Assembly (NCBI GenBank): GCA_964036295.1
Contig: OZ038463.1
Coordinates: forward strand, 24,663,069-24,727,068
Direction of reading: 5' to 3'
DNA from: Plumapathes pennacea
Lineage: Eukaryota > Cnidaria > Anthozoa > Antipatharia > Myriopathidae
Length of the DNA stretch: 64,000 nt
Below the pieces are notes generated by a model. The model saw only the letters and a list, made by a program, of their open reading frames with translations, did not search any database and was not told where the DNA came from. A program made the position numbers and the translations under genes. Position 1 is the stretch's first letter. Every line of letters starts with the position of its first letter. Below, piece by piece: positions 23,501 through 34,872 of this stretch.

Positions 23501-23921
23501 TTTGAATTGAATTGTCCTTAAATATTATTTCACTCATCAGTATTTCTCTCCTGGAAGTATGCATTCTAAACCACAACACAGTACACAATACAGCACAAAA
23601 TACAGCTAATTCACTTTTACGCACAGTCACTGGGGACAACAAAGTAACTAAGCACAATATACTTAACGAAGAAACAATAACTTCCTTTAAAAGCCGCAAA
23701 GAAATCATCTTGATTGCGACCCTTGGAATGTGGGGCTAATTTTGTTTTTGTACTCTTTGTTTTGCTTCCGAACCTCCGACTCCCAAAAGTTTAGTCAAAG
23801 GCGTGCACAGCTATTTTTACAAATATACGTCTACTTAATGTCTACTGCTTCACTCTCAATTTTAGTATGAACAGGTTGTAAGGATACACACACGGACTCC
23901 TCAGGCTATGATATTTTGCAG

Positions 23922-24577
23922 CTACAGTGGGACATACACTCCATCAATGAATAGTTTGTCAGGTTTGGGTCCGCTGAAGGCGGCACACTTTCCCTCTTGT
24001 CTAGCTTGATTTACTTTGGGCCACTGTTGTTTCCGCCTTTCCCTGATCTCTTTGGGTAGGTCGATGAGCACTTTCACTTCTTGGTGTTCCCTTGGTGCTC
24101 GCACCTTCTTGAATACCAACTCTCATTCCTTAAATCGTAAGAACCTGGCGATATTTGGTCTTGTTACCCTCCTCTTCTTCTTTCCGACCCGATGAATCTG
24201 TTGGAACTCAATGTAGCGTGGCTCTTCTATCCCTAGCTCCTCTAGGAATTGATACACCACTTGAGTATCTTCAGCCTATACCAATGAAGTGAAGATTTTC
24301 TCTTCGATTGTAAACTTCTTGATATATAATACGATCATTTAGTGTTTTGATGTCTTCCATGTGATTCTCCTCCTTCAGTTGTTGCACCTCCATATTTAGA
24401 AAGCTTAAACTGCCTTCTCGATCACCGATTTCTCGATTTCCGTGGTTTTCTTTTCGAGGTTTGTCACCTCTGAACTTTCCACACAGCCTTTTCAAGTTTC
24501 GGCACCGATGTCACTACATCTTGGAGTTTGCACTCTACTTTTTCTAGTTTCTTTATGATTAAGGTTAGTTGGCTCCC
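23922..24577 (-). pseudogene. L1-like ORF1, C-terminal part
   Basis: From the insertion boundary at 24577 the frame gives SQLTLIIKKLEKVECKL (coiled coil), KTLNDRIIYQEVYNRRENL and HFIGIG (RRM-like start), then RAPREHQEVKVLIDLPKEI, WPKVNQARQEGKCAAF and DKLFIDGVYVPL. This is the RNA-binding ORF1 protein of L1-type elements. The N-terminal part is at 27560-27739, across the THAP/YqaJ transposon. A few stops are present. Confidence 0.75.
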
Positions 24578-24681
24578 AATTCACCTTTTCCCAAATGAGT
24601 AGGTGACTGGATTCGAGTTCCGACCACAAAGGCGCTTGGGACTGTTTGGATGGACAGATCCGCCATCTTGTGTTAGCGAGT

Positions 24682-26157
24682 ATGCCGCATCATTATAACT
24701 GTTGTGTTCCTGGCTGTACAAACAGCTTCAGAAATGCACCCGATCTCCAGTTCTACCGAATTCCAAAGGATAAACAACTGAGGAAGACCTATAAAATCAT
24801 TTTGAATGAAACGCTCAAATTGGATTTCGAGTGCATGCGAGTTTGTTCGGCTCATTTTGAAGGTGGAAAGAAATTGAGTCATAACCATTTACCGACGCTT
24901 TTTCCCTGAAGTAAAGAAAAGACGCAAAGAAGAGAGCTGATGAGGCTGCAATCCAGTGAAACAATTCAAAGGGTGAAGAAACGGAAGTGTTTAAGTCCTG
25001 AGGTTCATGTAGAAATCCCGGAGCAGGCCAAAGGCTCACCTGGCTCTGATGGTAGCAACGCATCCATGGTGACAGACAGCCACATCGCTGCTCAAGAAAA
25101 ATGCACTCACACTGCACCTACTATGGTTGAACTTCCAGAAAGGGAGAAGTATGAAAAGGAAAAGCAGGTGCTGGTTGGGAAGGCTAGGGATTTGGAGATG
25201 GAATTGCTGGCTTTGAAAGAAAAAACTGAATTGCTCAAGATTGAAAATGAGAATTTAAAGAAAGAGGTTCGTCGATTGAACTTTGCACTTGAAAATCCAA
25301 GATTTGACATTGGTAAATACAGTGACAGTGATGAAGATATTGCATTTTATACTGGGTTTCCTGACTACAATGCTATGCTTTTGTGTTATAAACCTGTTGA
25401 GGAATCAGCAAAGAACATGAGCTATGACCACAAGAGAGTTTATGTTGATAAGCAGCACAAGCAGCCTGGCAGGCCAAGAGTCTTGAGTTCTTTCCAAGAG
25501 TTTACCCTTGTCATGATGAGGTTGAGACTTGGACTGTTTGAGAGAGACCTAGCAAACCGCTTCAATGTATCACTAACAACAGTGTCCAGAGTAACAAGAA
25601 CATGGGTTAGATTTCTCAGGTGTGAGTTTGAACCCCTGATCAACATCCCTCCAAATGATGTCATCAAACTTTACATGCCAGGAGTCTTCAAGAAATAATG
25701 CCCTAGCCTTACTGTTATCGTCGACTGTACTGAGATTGAGATGGAAAAGCCTTCATCTCTGGATGCACAATCGGTGTGTTATTCATCGTACAAGTCGAAG
25801 ACCACCATGAAGGCCCTCTTGGGTATCACTCCCAGTGGAGTATTGTGCTTTGTGAGTGATTTTTTTCCGGAAAGCACTTCAGATAAAGAAATCACTGTTC
25901 AGAGTGGTTTTTTGACAAAGCTCAACCAGGGTGACCAATTGATGGCTGACAAAGGATTCAATTGTCAAGATGAACTAGCTTCTTTTGGGGCTACACTTGT
26001 AATTCCAGCATTCCTCAAAGGCTCTAAACAGTTTTCTAAAGAGCAGACTGAACATAACAAGAAAATGGCAAGTTTGAGAATTCATGTTGAGAGATTGATG
26101 GGAAGGATCAAGAACTGGCAAAGTTTTGATCACAAAGTTCCTATTTATCACCAATAG
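24682..26157 (+). pseudogene. THAP-domain DDE transposase, copy 1 (broken)
   Basis: A THAP zinc finger at the N-terminus (CCVPGCTN, FYRIPKDKQ, VCSAHFEGGKK, LPTLFP) binds transposon ends. A coiled-coil linker follows (KEKTELLKIENENLKKEVRR), then an HTH (GRPRVLSSFQEF, RFNVSLTTVSRV), then a DDE_Tnp_4-like catalytic domain with D in VIVDCTEIE, D in LMADKGF and E in HVERLMGRIK. Breaks: the frame changes after LPTLFP (24909), and TAA at 25696 follows MPGVFKK where the family usually has Tyr. Length and domain order are otherwise complete. I chose MPHHYNCC at 24682 as start; 24646 is an upstream in-frame ATG. Confidence 0.85.
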
Positions 26158-26508
26158 CATCAGATATATTAATTGTTGTAAGTGCATTGTCCAATTTCCA
26201 TCCACCTTTGATCAATTAGTGTACTGAAATGTTTTTGACTTTGAAATGTTTTAACTGATATAGGAAGGATGTTATAATAGTACAGTTGTGTGTTAAACAT
26301 TGCAAACTCATACAGTTTGTTGGTTGAATAATGACTGCACTTTTATTAAATGGATGAGAGCCAGAACAACTTATCATAATGTTGTATTTTATTTTGTCAC
26401 CATGGGTCATAACATAATCATGCTCAAGTCAATGTAAAGTGAATAACTAACAAAGTAGGCCAGAAAGTCATGAAGGACAAATATACTGGGAACATTGATA
26501 CCGCAGTT

Positions 26509-27469
26509 CTAAACTGGGCAAATATCCCATTTCGGGAGTCCATACCTTATGCGGGGATATGCAACTTCAGGTGCAGTCCACCTGTCATGGAACAATTCGA
26601 GCTTAGGGAAAGTTGCTTTCCAAAACACTGCTGAGAATTGTACCCTTTGGCAAAATAGTTCACTGTTCTGTGTTCCCTGCACAACAAAATCAGTCCATTT
26701 CATTTCAGTCACATACATGTGTTGTTGTACTTGATAATAATACTTGTGCTTGGGATTTAGTTCCAATGCATCCGTTTTTACACAAATTCTCTTTCTCAGC
26801 AAGGATTCACTCAAACTCTCATTCTCTTTTACTTGAATAAACTTCACTTCTATGAGTTCTCTTGACTCCACTGAAGAGGGGTCTGAAACAAGACCACCTG
26901 GTGAAGCACCTAGAAATCCATGGTCCTTGCTGATAAAGAACCCACATCTAGTAACAGTGACACCAGTGTGCCCTTTCTGTTCCATCACCTCTGTGTACCT
27001 CTTGATAATTTTGTCTTCCATTTCAAGACCTGCTTTCATGCTTTCTGACTGGTATGGTGTATTCAGCCTCAATACATCTCTGATTGCTTTAGTTGGAGAT
27101 GTTGTTTCCCGTAATGTTGCAACACGATGGCACTTTGATGCTGTGATCCTGTACTTCCGTAATGCATACCAAGATGCATTGTTGGACTGGTCCCTTGTAG
27201 ACTTCTCAGCTTCAGAAATTTCTCTTTTGCTAACTGGAGTTTCCTCTTGACCTCGCATCTTTGCCTTAACACAGAGGGGCTTATTGGCTGTTCTTTCAGA
27301 GGAGAAAGTAACTCATCATTGACTGCATCATGATCACACACGTCACCTCCACTGACAGGATCCTCTTTGGGATCTTCAGGATTTTGTGGCAAAATATTTT
27401 GGCTCCTGAGATATCATCCTCGGTAAGGAAGACCTTTTCTTTTGGTGAATCGCTAGTTGAAGACGCCAT
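26509..27469 (-). pseudogene. YqaJ-type nuclease of the THAP transposon, copy 1
   Basis: Starts at MASSTSDSPKEK (27469), inside the transposon's right inverted repeat. Middle part MPQNPEDPKEDPVSGGD is in a second frame and the nuclease domain 27258-26509 in a third, so it is frameshifted or has small introns. The domain shows SWYALRKYRITASKCHRV, GLEMEDKIIKRY, GASPGGLV, LIEVKFI, KYYYQVQQHMYV and WTDFVV. This matches YqaJ/lambda-exonuclease-like PD-(D/E)XK nucleases. The usual SPDG motif reads SPGG here, losing a metal-binding Asp, so the domain may be catalytically dead. It is convergent with the transposase. Confidence 0.8.
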
Positions 27470-27559
27470 TTTCAAGATTCTGTCAATCAACACAGTCCCA
27501 AGTGCCTTTGCGGTCGGAACTCGAACCCAGTTGCCTTCTCGTTTAGATAAAGGCGAATT

Positions 27560-27739
27560 AATCTTTAAAGCTGTTAGCACTTCGTCTTTTTCGCTTACCA
27601 ATATGGCCTCCTGTTGCTCGGTTGCCTCATTGCGTGATTTGCAAATTCGTTTCTCGCTAGGGGATTTATTGTCGCTCTTGGAGCCACTACTGATGCTGCT
27701 TCTTGTCTGTCTTTTTTGTCCGTGAAGAAAATCCGCCAT
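27560..27739 (-). pseudogene. L1-like ORF1, N-terminal part
   Basis: Minus strand from MADFLHGQKRQTRSSISSGS through NKSPSEKRICKSRNEATEQQ to VLTALKI, where the THAP transposon interrupts it. The basic, Ser-rich start followed by a coiled coil fits ORF1 of L1-type elements. It continues in frame at 24577. Upstream 27740-28001 may be 5' UTR. Confidence 0.7.
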
Positions 27740-28001
27740 GTACTGCTTTAGCCTGGAAAATAGGATTTTCTTTCGGGAGCCGAGATGCACGCATCTTCAT
27801 TCTTCCATGACTAGCAATGACAAGTTTATTAGTCTTTAGAGTACAGAGAGAAGTATGTCTAGACACTATGACTAGAGGTGTTGGCATTGTAGGTAGGGTT
27901 GGGTTGAAGAAAGCCATAGTGTTGTCATTGGAGATGCTTTCTTTTAGCTTTTCAAAGGCATTTTTTTTGTGGTCCCCATTGAAGCTTGGCAGCTTTGTGA
28001 A

Positions 28002-28005
28002 TTAA
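28002..28005. other. Empty TTAA target site
   Basis: Copy 1 reads GTGAATTAACTCCCTC. Copy 2 has GTGAATTAA at 43871-43879 and TTAACTCCCTC from 50262, with 6382 bp between. This is the unoccupied site of the transposon at 43880-50261. Confidence 0.95.
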
Positions 28006-28039
28006 CTCCCTCAGGGGTTTCCTTGGGGATACGTATCTA

Positions 28040-30400
28040 GGTGTAAGTAAGTAAGTAAGTAAAGACTTTATTTAACGAGGGTATCACAAAATAGTACAAA
28101 GTACTAACAAACAAGTGGCCCTCAACCTATAATACAAAAAAAACCTATGCTAAGATTAAAATACAATGTAGGTATTGTAAAAGTAATAACTAACATACGA
28201 AAATAAAATTATGGATTAAAATGTGCTAAATCCTGTTGACTGTTTAAAATATTCGACTTAAGTGCGTTTCTAAAAGACCTAACACTTGGCAATTTACGGA
28301 TGTTTAAATCAATAGTGTTCCATAGCTGTGTAGTGATAACAGTGAAAGTCTTACCACCTTCAGTCTTTCTATTAAAATTTGGACATAAAAGATTAAAATT
28401 AGAATACTGGGTAGAGCGTTTGTGCACGTCACTGTTCAGCTTCAGTGTGTCCATTAAATATAAGCTAATACAGATTGTTTAATCTTAGCTTCTTCATAAG
28501 AGGGGATCCATTTGAGTTTATTAAAAAGTTCGACTGAGGGGGCTTGGGGGGAGCATCAAGAATGACTCTGGCTGCCCTCTTTTGGAGACGTAACACCTTG
28601 TTGAGGTTGTCCTTACTACTGCACAGAGACCAAATCACGGAGGCATAGTTCATGACAGGCCTAATCACAGCGTTGTATTATGCCATTCGTTGAGTAAAAG
28701 ATAGACATGCCTTCATCCTGTTGAGAACCCCGATCCGTTGAGACAGCTTATTACAAAGTCTGTCGATGTGTAAAGGAAAACCAAGCTCTCTGTGAATTTC
28801 AACACCAAGAAGTATAGCCAAATCAACTTGCTCGAGTACATTGCCGTTTGTCATCCGCAAATTAAGGTGTTTGTCCCCGATTGTGTCTTTTAAACGCTTC
28901 CCTGTAACGAGGAGTGTTTTAGTTTTGGCCGCATTTAAGGGCAATTTGTTCATGGTTGCCCAATCAACGTCTCGCAACAAGCTGCACAGCGAGGCCCTTA
29001 AGGTGTCATAGGAACTGATGTCAGCTGAGGTGATAAGAGTCGTATCGTCAGCATACAGGTCAGGAGACACGTCAGTGGAGCTCAGATGAAGTGGAAGATC
29101 ATTTATGTACAGTACAAACAGCAGCGGGCCAATTATACTACCTTGAGGTACTCCATAGGGAACAGACATGCAAGATGAATCCTTACCATCTAAATGGGCA
29201 AACTGTTGCCTTGAGAATATGTAGGATTTGAACCAAGTAAGAGAAGTGTCTGTCACCCCATAGGCTTAGAGCTTCGCTAGCAGCAGTTCATGGCCTATCA
29301 TATCAAAGGCCTTGGAGTAGTCAATCATCATACCGCTAACCCTATTCTTGTCCAAGTTGAATAATAGCTCATCAACAATCCGCACAAGAGCTGTCTCGGT
29401 ACTGTGGTGTTTATGGAAGCCAGATTGTCGGTGATACAACAAGTTGTTATCACAAAGATATTTATAAAGACTATCGTGAACATGCTGCTCAATGAGCTTC
29501 GACATCACTGGTAACAGATATCGGCCGATAGTTGTTTACGCCGGATTCTTATATAGCGGTGTTACCTTGGCAGTTTTCCACCGCTGCGGAAAAACAGAAG
29601 TCTGGAGCGAAATGTTGTTCAGTTTGGAAACAGATGGCACAATGAAAGGAGCAGCAACTTTTAACATCTTGGAACTATATTTGTCAGCACCGGTTGCCTT
29701 GTTTACACTCAAACTTGAAAGACTATCGACAACAAAGCCTTTGGATATTGGTGGAATTTTGAATGTAACATCAGGATCCTTTTTGGACAGAACAAAATGT
29801 TTGAGCCTAGTAATGTCAAACTCTACATTGGGCAGGAGTGACCTCAGTTTGTCTGCAATAGATGAAAAGTGAGCATTAAAGGCTTCTGCTGGCTCCTCAA
29901 CCAGGTGGTCGCTGTCTGTGCTGCTTGTTAGATCATTCACATTTAGCACCTTTTTACTGGATCCAGTCAAAGACTTGATAATCTTCCAGATCTTTCTCGG
30001 GTTGTTTTTGCTATCCTCGAAGCAGCCTTTGTAGAAAGCTCGTTTCGCACTCTTGATCAAGTTTACGGTTTTATTTCTTTCACGCTTATATTTTTTCCAA
30101 TCATCTGTGGTGTTAGAACGCCTTGCAGTTTTTAAGCAATTGTCCCTGGTCCTGAGCTGACAAATAATCGCCTTTTTCATCCACGGAGCTTGAGTTTTAC
30201 GTGCAACGCGTTTTTGGTGCCAAGGACAATGGGTGTTGAGGGCTTTGTTGAACAAGGTCTCCCAAAAACTAACAATGTCATCCAACTTATCAAATACAAA
30301 GGCTGTGTCCCAAGGAGTGCTAGCAAGAGTAGACTTGAACTGCTGCTCGTCTATTGGGTATATTCTATATTGGGTCTGTGTTCGTTTTCGTTTTTGTCCT
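28040..30400 (-). pseudogene. CR1/L2-like non-LTR retrotransposon in copy 1
   Basis: Minus strand: linker and RT N-terminus about 30400-29536 (YPIDEQQFKSTLASTPWDTA, SSLSVNKATGADKYSSKML, FPQRWKTAKVTPLYK), RT 29508-28678 (SGFHKHHSTETALVR, YGVPQGSIIGPLLFVLYIND, LYADDTTLITSADI), C-terminus 28668-28209 (AVIRPVMNYASVIWSLCSS, NFNRKTEGGKTF). The 3' end has AAATAAAG and a TTAC tetranucleotide run (28043-28063). Several frameshifts and a stop just before VTDTSLTWF, shared with copy 2, show it was dead before the duplication. Copy 2 counterpart is 50300-52260. Confidence 0.85.
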
Positions 30401-31300
30401 TGTTGTGGTTTGTTAGTTCGTGGTGGAGCATTGTAGATGGTTTCTTTAGCTGTCAGTTCGTCAGCATGTAGGTGAACTAGTTCGTGGAGTAGATTGAATT
30501 GGGTTGGGTTGGTGGGGGGATGGTATTTGTTGGTAATTATTTTGGTTTGGTTGTTGAGCTGTTGTATACAAAGTTGGTATTGTTGTTTAAGTATTTGGCA
30601 TAGTGAAATGCCAGTAGTCATAAGTAATTTGTTCCATTGTTTTTGTAGCTCGGGCGAAAGTCATGTCCTAGTCTCTGCGGTCAGCCTTAGTCCTTATGGT
30701 GGTTTGCCCGATTTGATGTAAATGTCCATTGCTGTAATTTGTTTCTCGTTTTGTATTTTTTTTACGTGACAGTTCAATGAGTTGCTTGTAATCGTCTTTG
30801 TTGAGGTGGGAAAGTGGGGGTGCGTTGGTTTGGTTTGCTATGGGTCCAGTTGTTGGTTGGTTGGTTGGGGGAGGTCCATGTTGTTTGTGGTCAATTCTTA
30901 TGGGGTTGGGAGAAGGGGTGTGTCTGTGTCGATGTCAATGTCTTCAGTTGGTTGGAGAGGGATAGGGTCCATGTCTTCGTCGTTCGTATCAAGTGTTGCT
31001 TCGAGGGAGTTGTCCGATTTGTTGAAGTCAGGGGGTGCATAGTAATTGGTGGTTGTGGCAGAGGTGGTGTTAGTTTTGTTGAGGTTTATTGGGTTATGAG
31101 TGGCTGGGGTTAAGGTCGGGTTAGAGTTGCTAGTGGCTGTGGATGAGTTAGTGGTGACAGTGAGTTGCGGTGTGTAGTTACGGGTGGAGGTCAGTGTGGG
31201 GTTAAAAGTGGTGTTCATGTTCAGGATGGATTCGTTCATGTTGGTTCTGGTGGTGGTGGTTGGCACTTTCAGGGGAGCTTTCTTGGTGAGGTCTGAATTT
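30401..31300 (-). pseudogene. Asn/Thr/Pro-rich retroelement-like open stretches
   Basis: The minus strand has two adjacent open stretches. 31266-30898 is rich in Thr and Asn (MNTTFNPTLTSTRNYTPQL, DMDPIPLQPTEDIDI). The second (about 30700-30370) has NKLLMTTGISLCQILKQQ, LLHELVHLHADELTAKET and QQGQKRKRTQTQ. It fuses into the CR1/L2-like ORF near 30370. I do not recognise a family. A gag- or ORF1-like product of another retroelement is possible. The plus strand is strongly G/T-rich. Confidence 0.35.
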
Positions 31301-33520
31301 TTTAGATGAACTACTTGTGAAAAAATAATAAAAAATAAAAATATTGAAATAGAAAAATAGAAAAATAGAAAAAAATTTGGGGGAGGGGGAGGGCGGAGGG
31401 GGGAAGTTGTGATGGGAACAATGGTCTTTGAGTGGGGTCCTGGGGTGCGCTTGAGAGCAACATAAATTAACGATTATCGGATTATGATTACATTATGGTT
31501 AAGTTATGAAGATTAATTAGGAACGGAAGGAAGTGTGATAAGTAACTACAATGGGGGGGAATGTTGTGAAATAGCAGCACAAGGAGGATCCTTGGTTAGG
31601 ATCTCTTTCCCCGGTAAATCGGAACATAGTATAAATTGTATTACAGGTATTTTGACCCCTGTGCTACTGTGTGGAAATTAATAATGGGTGAGTTATATAT
31701 GGGGTTACGGGGGTGATAAACTGGCGAATATGATTGTAATATGAAATTGTGCTTGTTAGTGTGTGATAACATGTTGCAGCGCTAAAATGCGGCTGTGGTA
31801 AGGTTGTTGAAATGTAGGGAACATGGTAAATGGGCAGAAATGTGGAATTGGTGACCTGTGGTGTGCATGTGCATTGTGAAACAATGGGAATGGGAGTTAC
31901 TGTAACAGAGAAAACCGAGCGAAGAGCAAAAAGGAAAGCGGCGAAACAGAGGGATCGGCGTGTACGTGGAATAAAAGCTAATAAATATATAACTTGGGGG
32001 TGGGACGGGTGGTTGGGGAGAGCACTTGAAAAAATGTGGTGAACCGATGACCATCATGAGTGGTTCATCCGTCGAAGCAACCATGTTATTTTCATCAGGG
32101 GCATAGTAACGTGGTTGCTCCATGAAGGTGGAAAGTTCCTTCGATGGTACGTGTTTTGAAATGGTAGGCGTGCGCCATCCATGCCCGACATGTTCAGTGG
32201 TTATGAACTTTTGGCCCTGGCCAAGTTGAGGGTGAAAGGAGAAAACCGGGGGTCGATGGTCAAGAGTTCAACACAGGGCAGGGAGTGTGAAATAGAAAAA
32301 GAAAGTTACCTCGATATATCCCCAAAGGTCGATATTTTCTTATGGCGCCCAGGTGCTTTGCTAGATCCTTAGTTGACTTCATGGCAGGCTGCGGCAAATG
32401 AGGTCGTAACAGTGGTGTGTGAGATGCTAAGATGCGTTTGGTTTGAGGGGGGCGTGTGTTGTTATGGCCAATCAGGAGTGCGCACTGATAATTATTAACG
32501 ATTTGGATGGTGGTGGGGGGGGCCAGGGGTTTTTTGTTTGGTTTGAAGCATTACTTCATCCTGGACGGTTTTGTTCGTATGATTCTTTAGTGCACATGAC
32601 CACAGTCAGCAGTAGTGCACGGACACTATGGGTTGGCCTTCTTGTGTGTGAAAAGACTAATGGAATTCTGTTTAGTTGAGTTGCTCGTGGGTCAATTTGT
32701 AGTCGTATCCTTGCGAGAAACGGCTCGGCTGACCATTTTGTTCCAGGCAAGTGTAACTGTTCGTTTATGATAGATGATATTGCGTGCAGCGGATTCATCG
32801 TTGAAGCCTGCAGTGTTTGAATGATCGTTGAGTGAGATTGAGGAGGCCAGTGTTAATTTTTTGTGGATCGGCTGAATCTTTGTTGACATGTAACATCTCG
32901 TTGTGGATGGTAGAACAATAAAGAGGTAAGATTTGTAGGAGTTGGTAGTGTTTGAATTTTGTAGAATAACGTGTTTTATTGGTGTACAAATCGGTTGTTG
33001 TAAATAAATTAAGGTGAAAGAGAAACATGTATATACTTGTATTGCTAATTGAAAATAGTGGAATATATACAGAATGAAGACGGAAATTACATTGTGGCTT
33101 ACTATGGTTTGTATAATGAACATTTCCCACAAATAACATTTTGTGGGAAATTGTGATTTGGCATAGTTAGTGAGAATATCACTTGGGAACAAGAGTACTG
33201 ATTAATTTTGATTTTGAATAGTTCTATTTTGACATAGTGTTCGCTCTTATTTAGCTCTGGCTGGAATCCACTGGAGCGTCTGGGTTGCTATGGGGTTCTT
33301 GTGGGTTGTTCTTGATTTGAACTTGCATGTCTATGTTGTTGAATGATTGTCTATCTTAGGATTTCATTGTAGAATTTTTTATCTCTGGTTTCTTTTTTTA
33401 TTTCGGGTGTCTTGTTCTTTTGAAAAGTTTTTAAGGTGTTATAACATTTGTTGACAGTCAACTTTTTCTCACATTTTTTTTTTGTACGTCAGATAGTTTT
33501 GGCATAGATACCTTAGTTAG
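31301..33520. other. Skewed-composition non-coding stretch
   Basis: No gene recognised. The plus strand is G/T-rich with a G-rich run at about 31376-31405. A loose inverted pair (TAGCAGCACAAGG near 31571 and CCCCTGTGCTACTG near 31657) could form a hairpin of about 100 nt. Open stretches here lack any family motif. Confidence 0.4.
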
Positions 33521-33840
33521 AAAGGAGTCTATTAAAGTTTCACTGCATGAATTTGCTTTTTCCTGGTAAAGGTCTGAATAAAACGTACTGAGTTCATGCA
33601 TGATAACTTTAGTATTTGTTGTTAGTGATTGGTCCCTTGTAAAAAGTTTTTGGATGGAGCTTTTTTACCTCTAGTATTCTCTAAGTTTTAAAAATACTCA
33701 TTACTTTTTTCTCCCTGCTCATTCCATTTAGCTCTCGAACGTATTGAAGATTATATTCAGTTTTAAGAATCTCCAATTCGTTTATGTTTTCAATTGATGG
33801 GTCCTGATCACATAATACTTGACACTGTTTTAACTTTTTT
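33520..33840 (-). pseudogene. Possible L1-like RT linker relic
   Basis: The minus strand gives, with stops, NELEILKTEYNLQYVREL, then MSREKKVMSIFKTLENTRGK and later MNSVRFIQTFTRKKQ. The pattern (helical linker, then a 'YFLNLE'-like segment) resembles the region before the RT domain in L1-like ORF2. Degenerate and short, so a weak call. Confidence 0.35.
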
Positions 33841-34199
33841 TCTGTTCCTGACAAAAACTAAAAACTCCATAATTTTTCACTACATTTCTTTCTCTTGGCA
33901 ACAAATGAGAATGCTTCGATAACAGTCGGAGTTTCGAGTCTGCATTTGATTGGCCATGCACATGTCTGTGTTTAATTAGCCACCAGTTGTCATATGACTG
34001 ATCATCCAGACCGACATCCGTAAGTCGAGTCACAAATAGCAACATCAGTTGTCACATGACTGATCATCCAGACTGACATCCATGAGTTGAGTCACAAAGC
34101 AGGATTAGTGTCGCTGCCTCCTTTTGTCTGCAGCAATAACGCCCCTTATAACATGTTTCAAAGCATTTCTGTATAGACAATACTTCATAAAGGTATCTA

Positions 34200-34872
34200 T
34201 GTACTCTAGCCTGTTGTTTTGTTCAGTCCTTTTGGCCGTATAGTGTTCAAAGTTTTTGTTAGAATATTTTGAGCATTCGAAGGATTTCTTTTTTTGTTCG
34301 ATTTCCATATCATTTTTCCTGATTTGTTCAATGATTGTGATGGTGACGTTATTGTGAAAATTATGAGTTTTTGTGTTGTGTAAGAGGTGTTCAGTGAGTT
34401 CACATCTACTGACTTTCTTTTTAATGTGGCTCCTATGGCTGTTTAGACGTAGGTAAATGCTGTTTCCCTCTTCCCAATATGCTGTAGTTTGCAGATGTTG
34501 TATTCAATGATGTAGATCAACCAGATCGATTGGCAGTCCAAAGAGTGAAAATGTTGAAGACTTTGTTGTTTGTGCTCGTAAATAGTGTTGTGGTGGTTAT
34601 TCGTTTGCACCAGCTACACTTGGCTTTGTTGCATGGTCTGCACCCCTTGTATGGCAGAATGTGGTCTTCCGTTGTACCTTTGTACCTCTCGTAGGGTTTT
34701 TGGGCATCTGTATGCGACCATTGGGGGTTTGTGGAATATGCAGGACAGCTTTTTCTTTGACTGGAGAAAGTTCCAACTCCTATTTGCGATTTCATCAATA
34801 TGTGGGGGTTGTATGTGGTTACCAGAGGTATGCGATCTGTGGTACTTTGTCTCATGTTCACAGACATTCTTC
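34200..34872 (-). pseudogene. Penelope-like element, C-terminal part with GIY-YIG-like region
   Basis: Minus strand just after the TAGG tract: [29 protein letters not shown] and TTTTLFTSTNNKVFNI. This C-x2-C / C-x2-C-rich stretch is typical of Penelope-like elements between RT and nuclease. Further on, in shifted frames, come LIYIIEYNICKLQHIGKR, RLNSHRSHIKKKVSRCELTE and TLNTIRPKGLNKTTG, consistent with a GIY-YIG endonuclease domain and its 'LN...GLN' tail. The RT itself is missing, with the microsatellite in its place. The copy is dead. Confidence 0.7.
34624..34872. repeat. Inverted repeat arm left of the TAGG tract
   Basis: About 245 bp whose reverse complement lies at 35607-35847. The arms include GTAGGGTTTTTGGGC, CCATTGGGGGTTTGTGGAAT and TGCATGGTCTGCACCCCTTG. 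Both are Penelope-like sequence in opposite orientation, with the microsatellite at the centre. Confidence 0.85.

Larger units (their letters stand above)
24578..27559. mobile_element. THAP/YqaJ DNA transposon (ISL2EU-like), copy 1
   Basis: 67-bp inverted repeats at 24578-24644 and 27493-27559, about 80% matched, beginning AATTCACC / AATTCGCC and ending at GGGACTG. Inside are a plus-strand THAP-DDE transposase and a minus-strand YqaJ-type nuclease gene facing each other. That two-gene combination is typical of the ISL2EU (IS4EU) superfamily. Removing the element restores the L1 ORF1 frame (VLTALKI followed by GSQLTLIIKKLEK), so the ends are well placed. Target duplication is at most 2-3 bp (TT or ATT). 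Confidence 0.85.
13002..29996. repeat. Large duplicated segment, copy 1
   Basis: Matches 36841-52260 in the same order and orientation at high identity. Shared content: the R repeat, L1-like debris, the THAP/YqaJ element and a CR1/L2-like element. Copy 1 alone contains the Helitron at 13470-21308. Without private insertions the two copies are about 9.16 and 9.03 kb. Remaining differences are small, for example about 85 bp near 21955-22040 absent from copy 2 and a longer ATT run here. Either a segmental duplication or two haplotypes placed in tandem by assembly. Confidence 0.9.

Noticed and set aside
26549-27250. Plus-strand open frames opposite the YqaJ gene (for example 132 aa at 26852-27250)
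   Set aside because: They are antisense shadows of the nuclease coding sequence and are repeated identically in copy 2.
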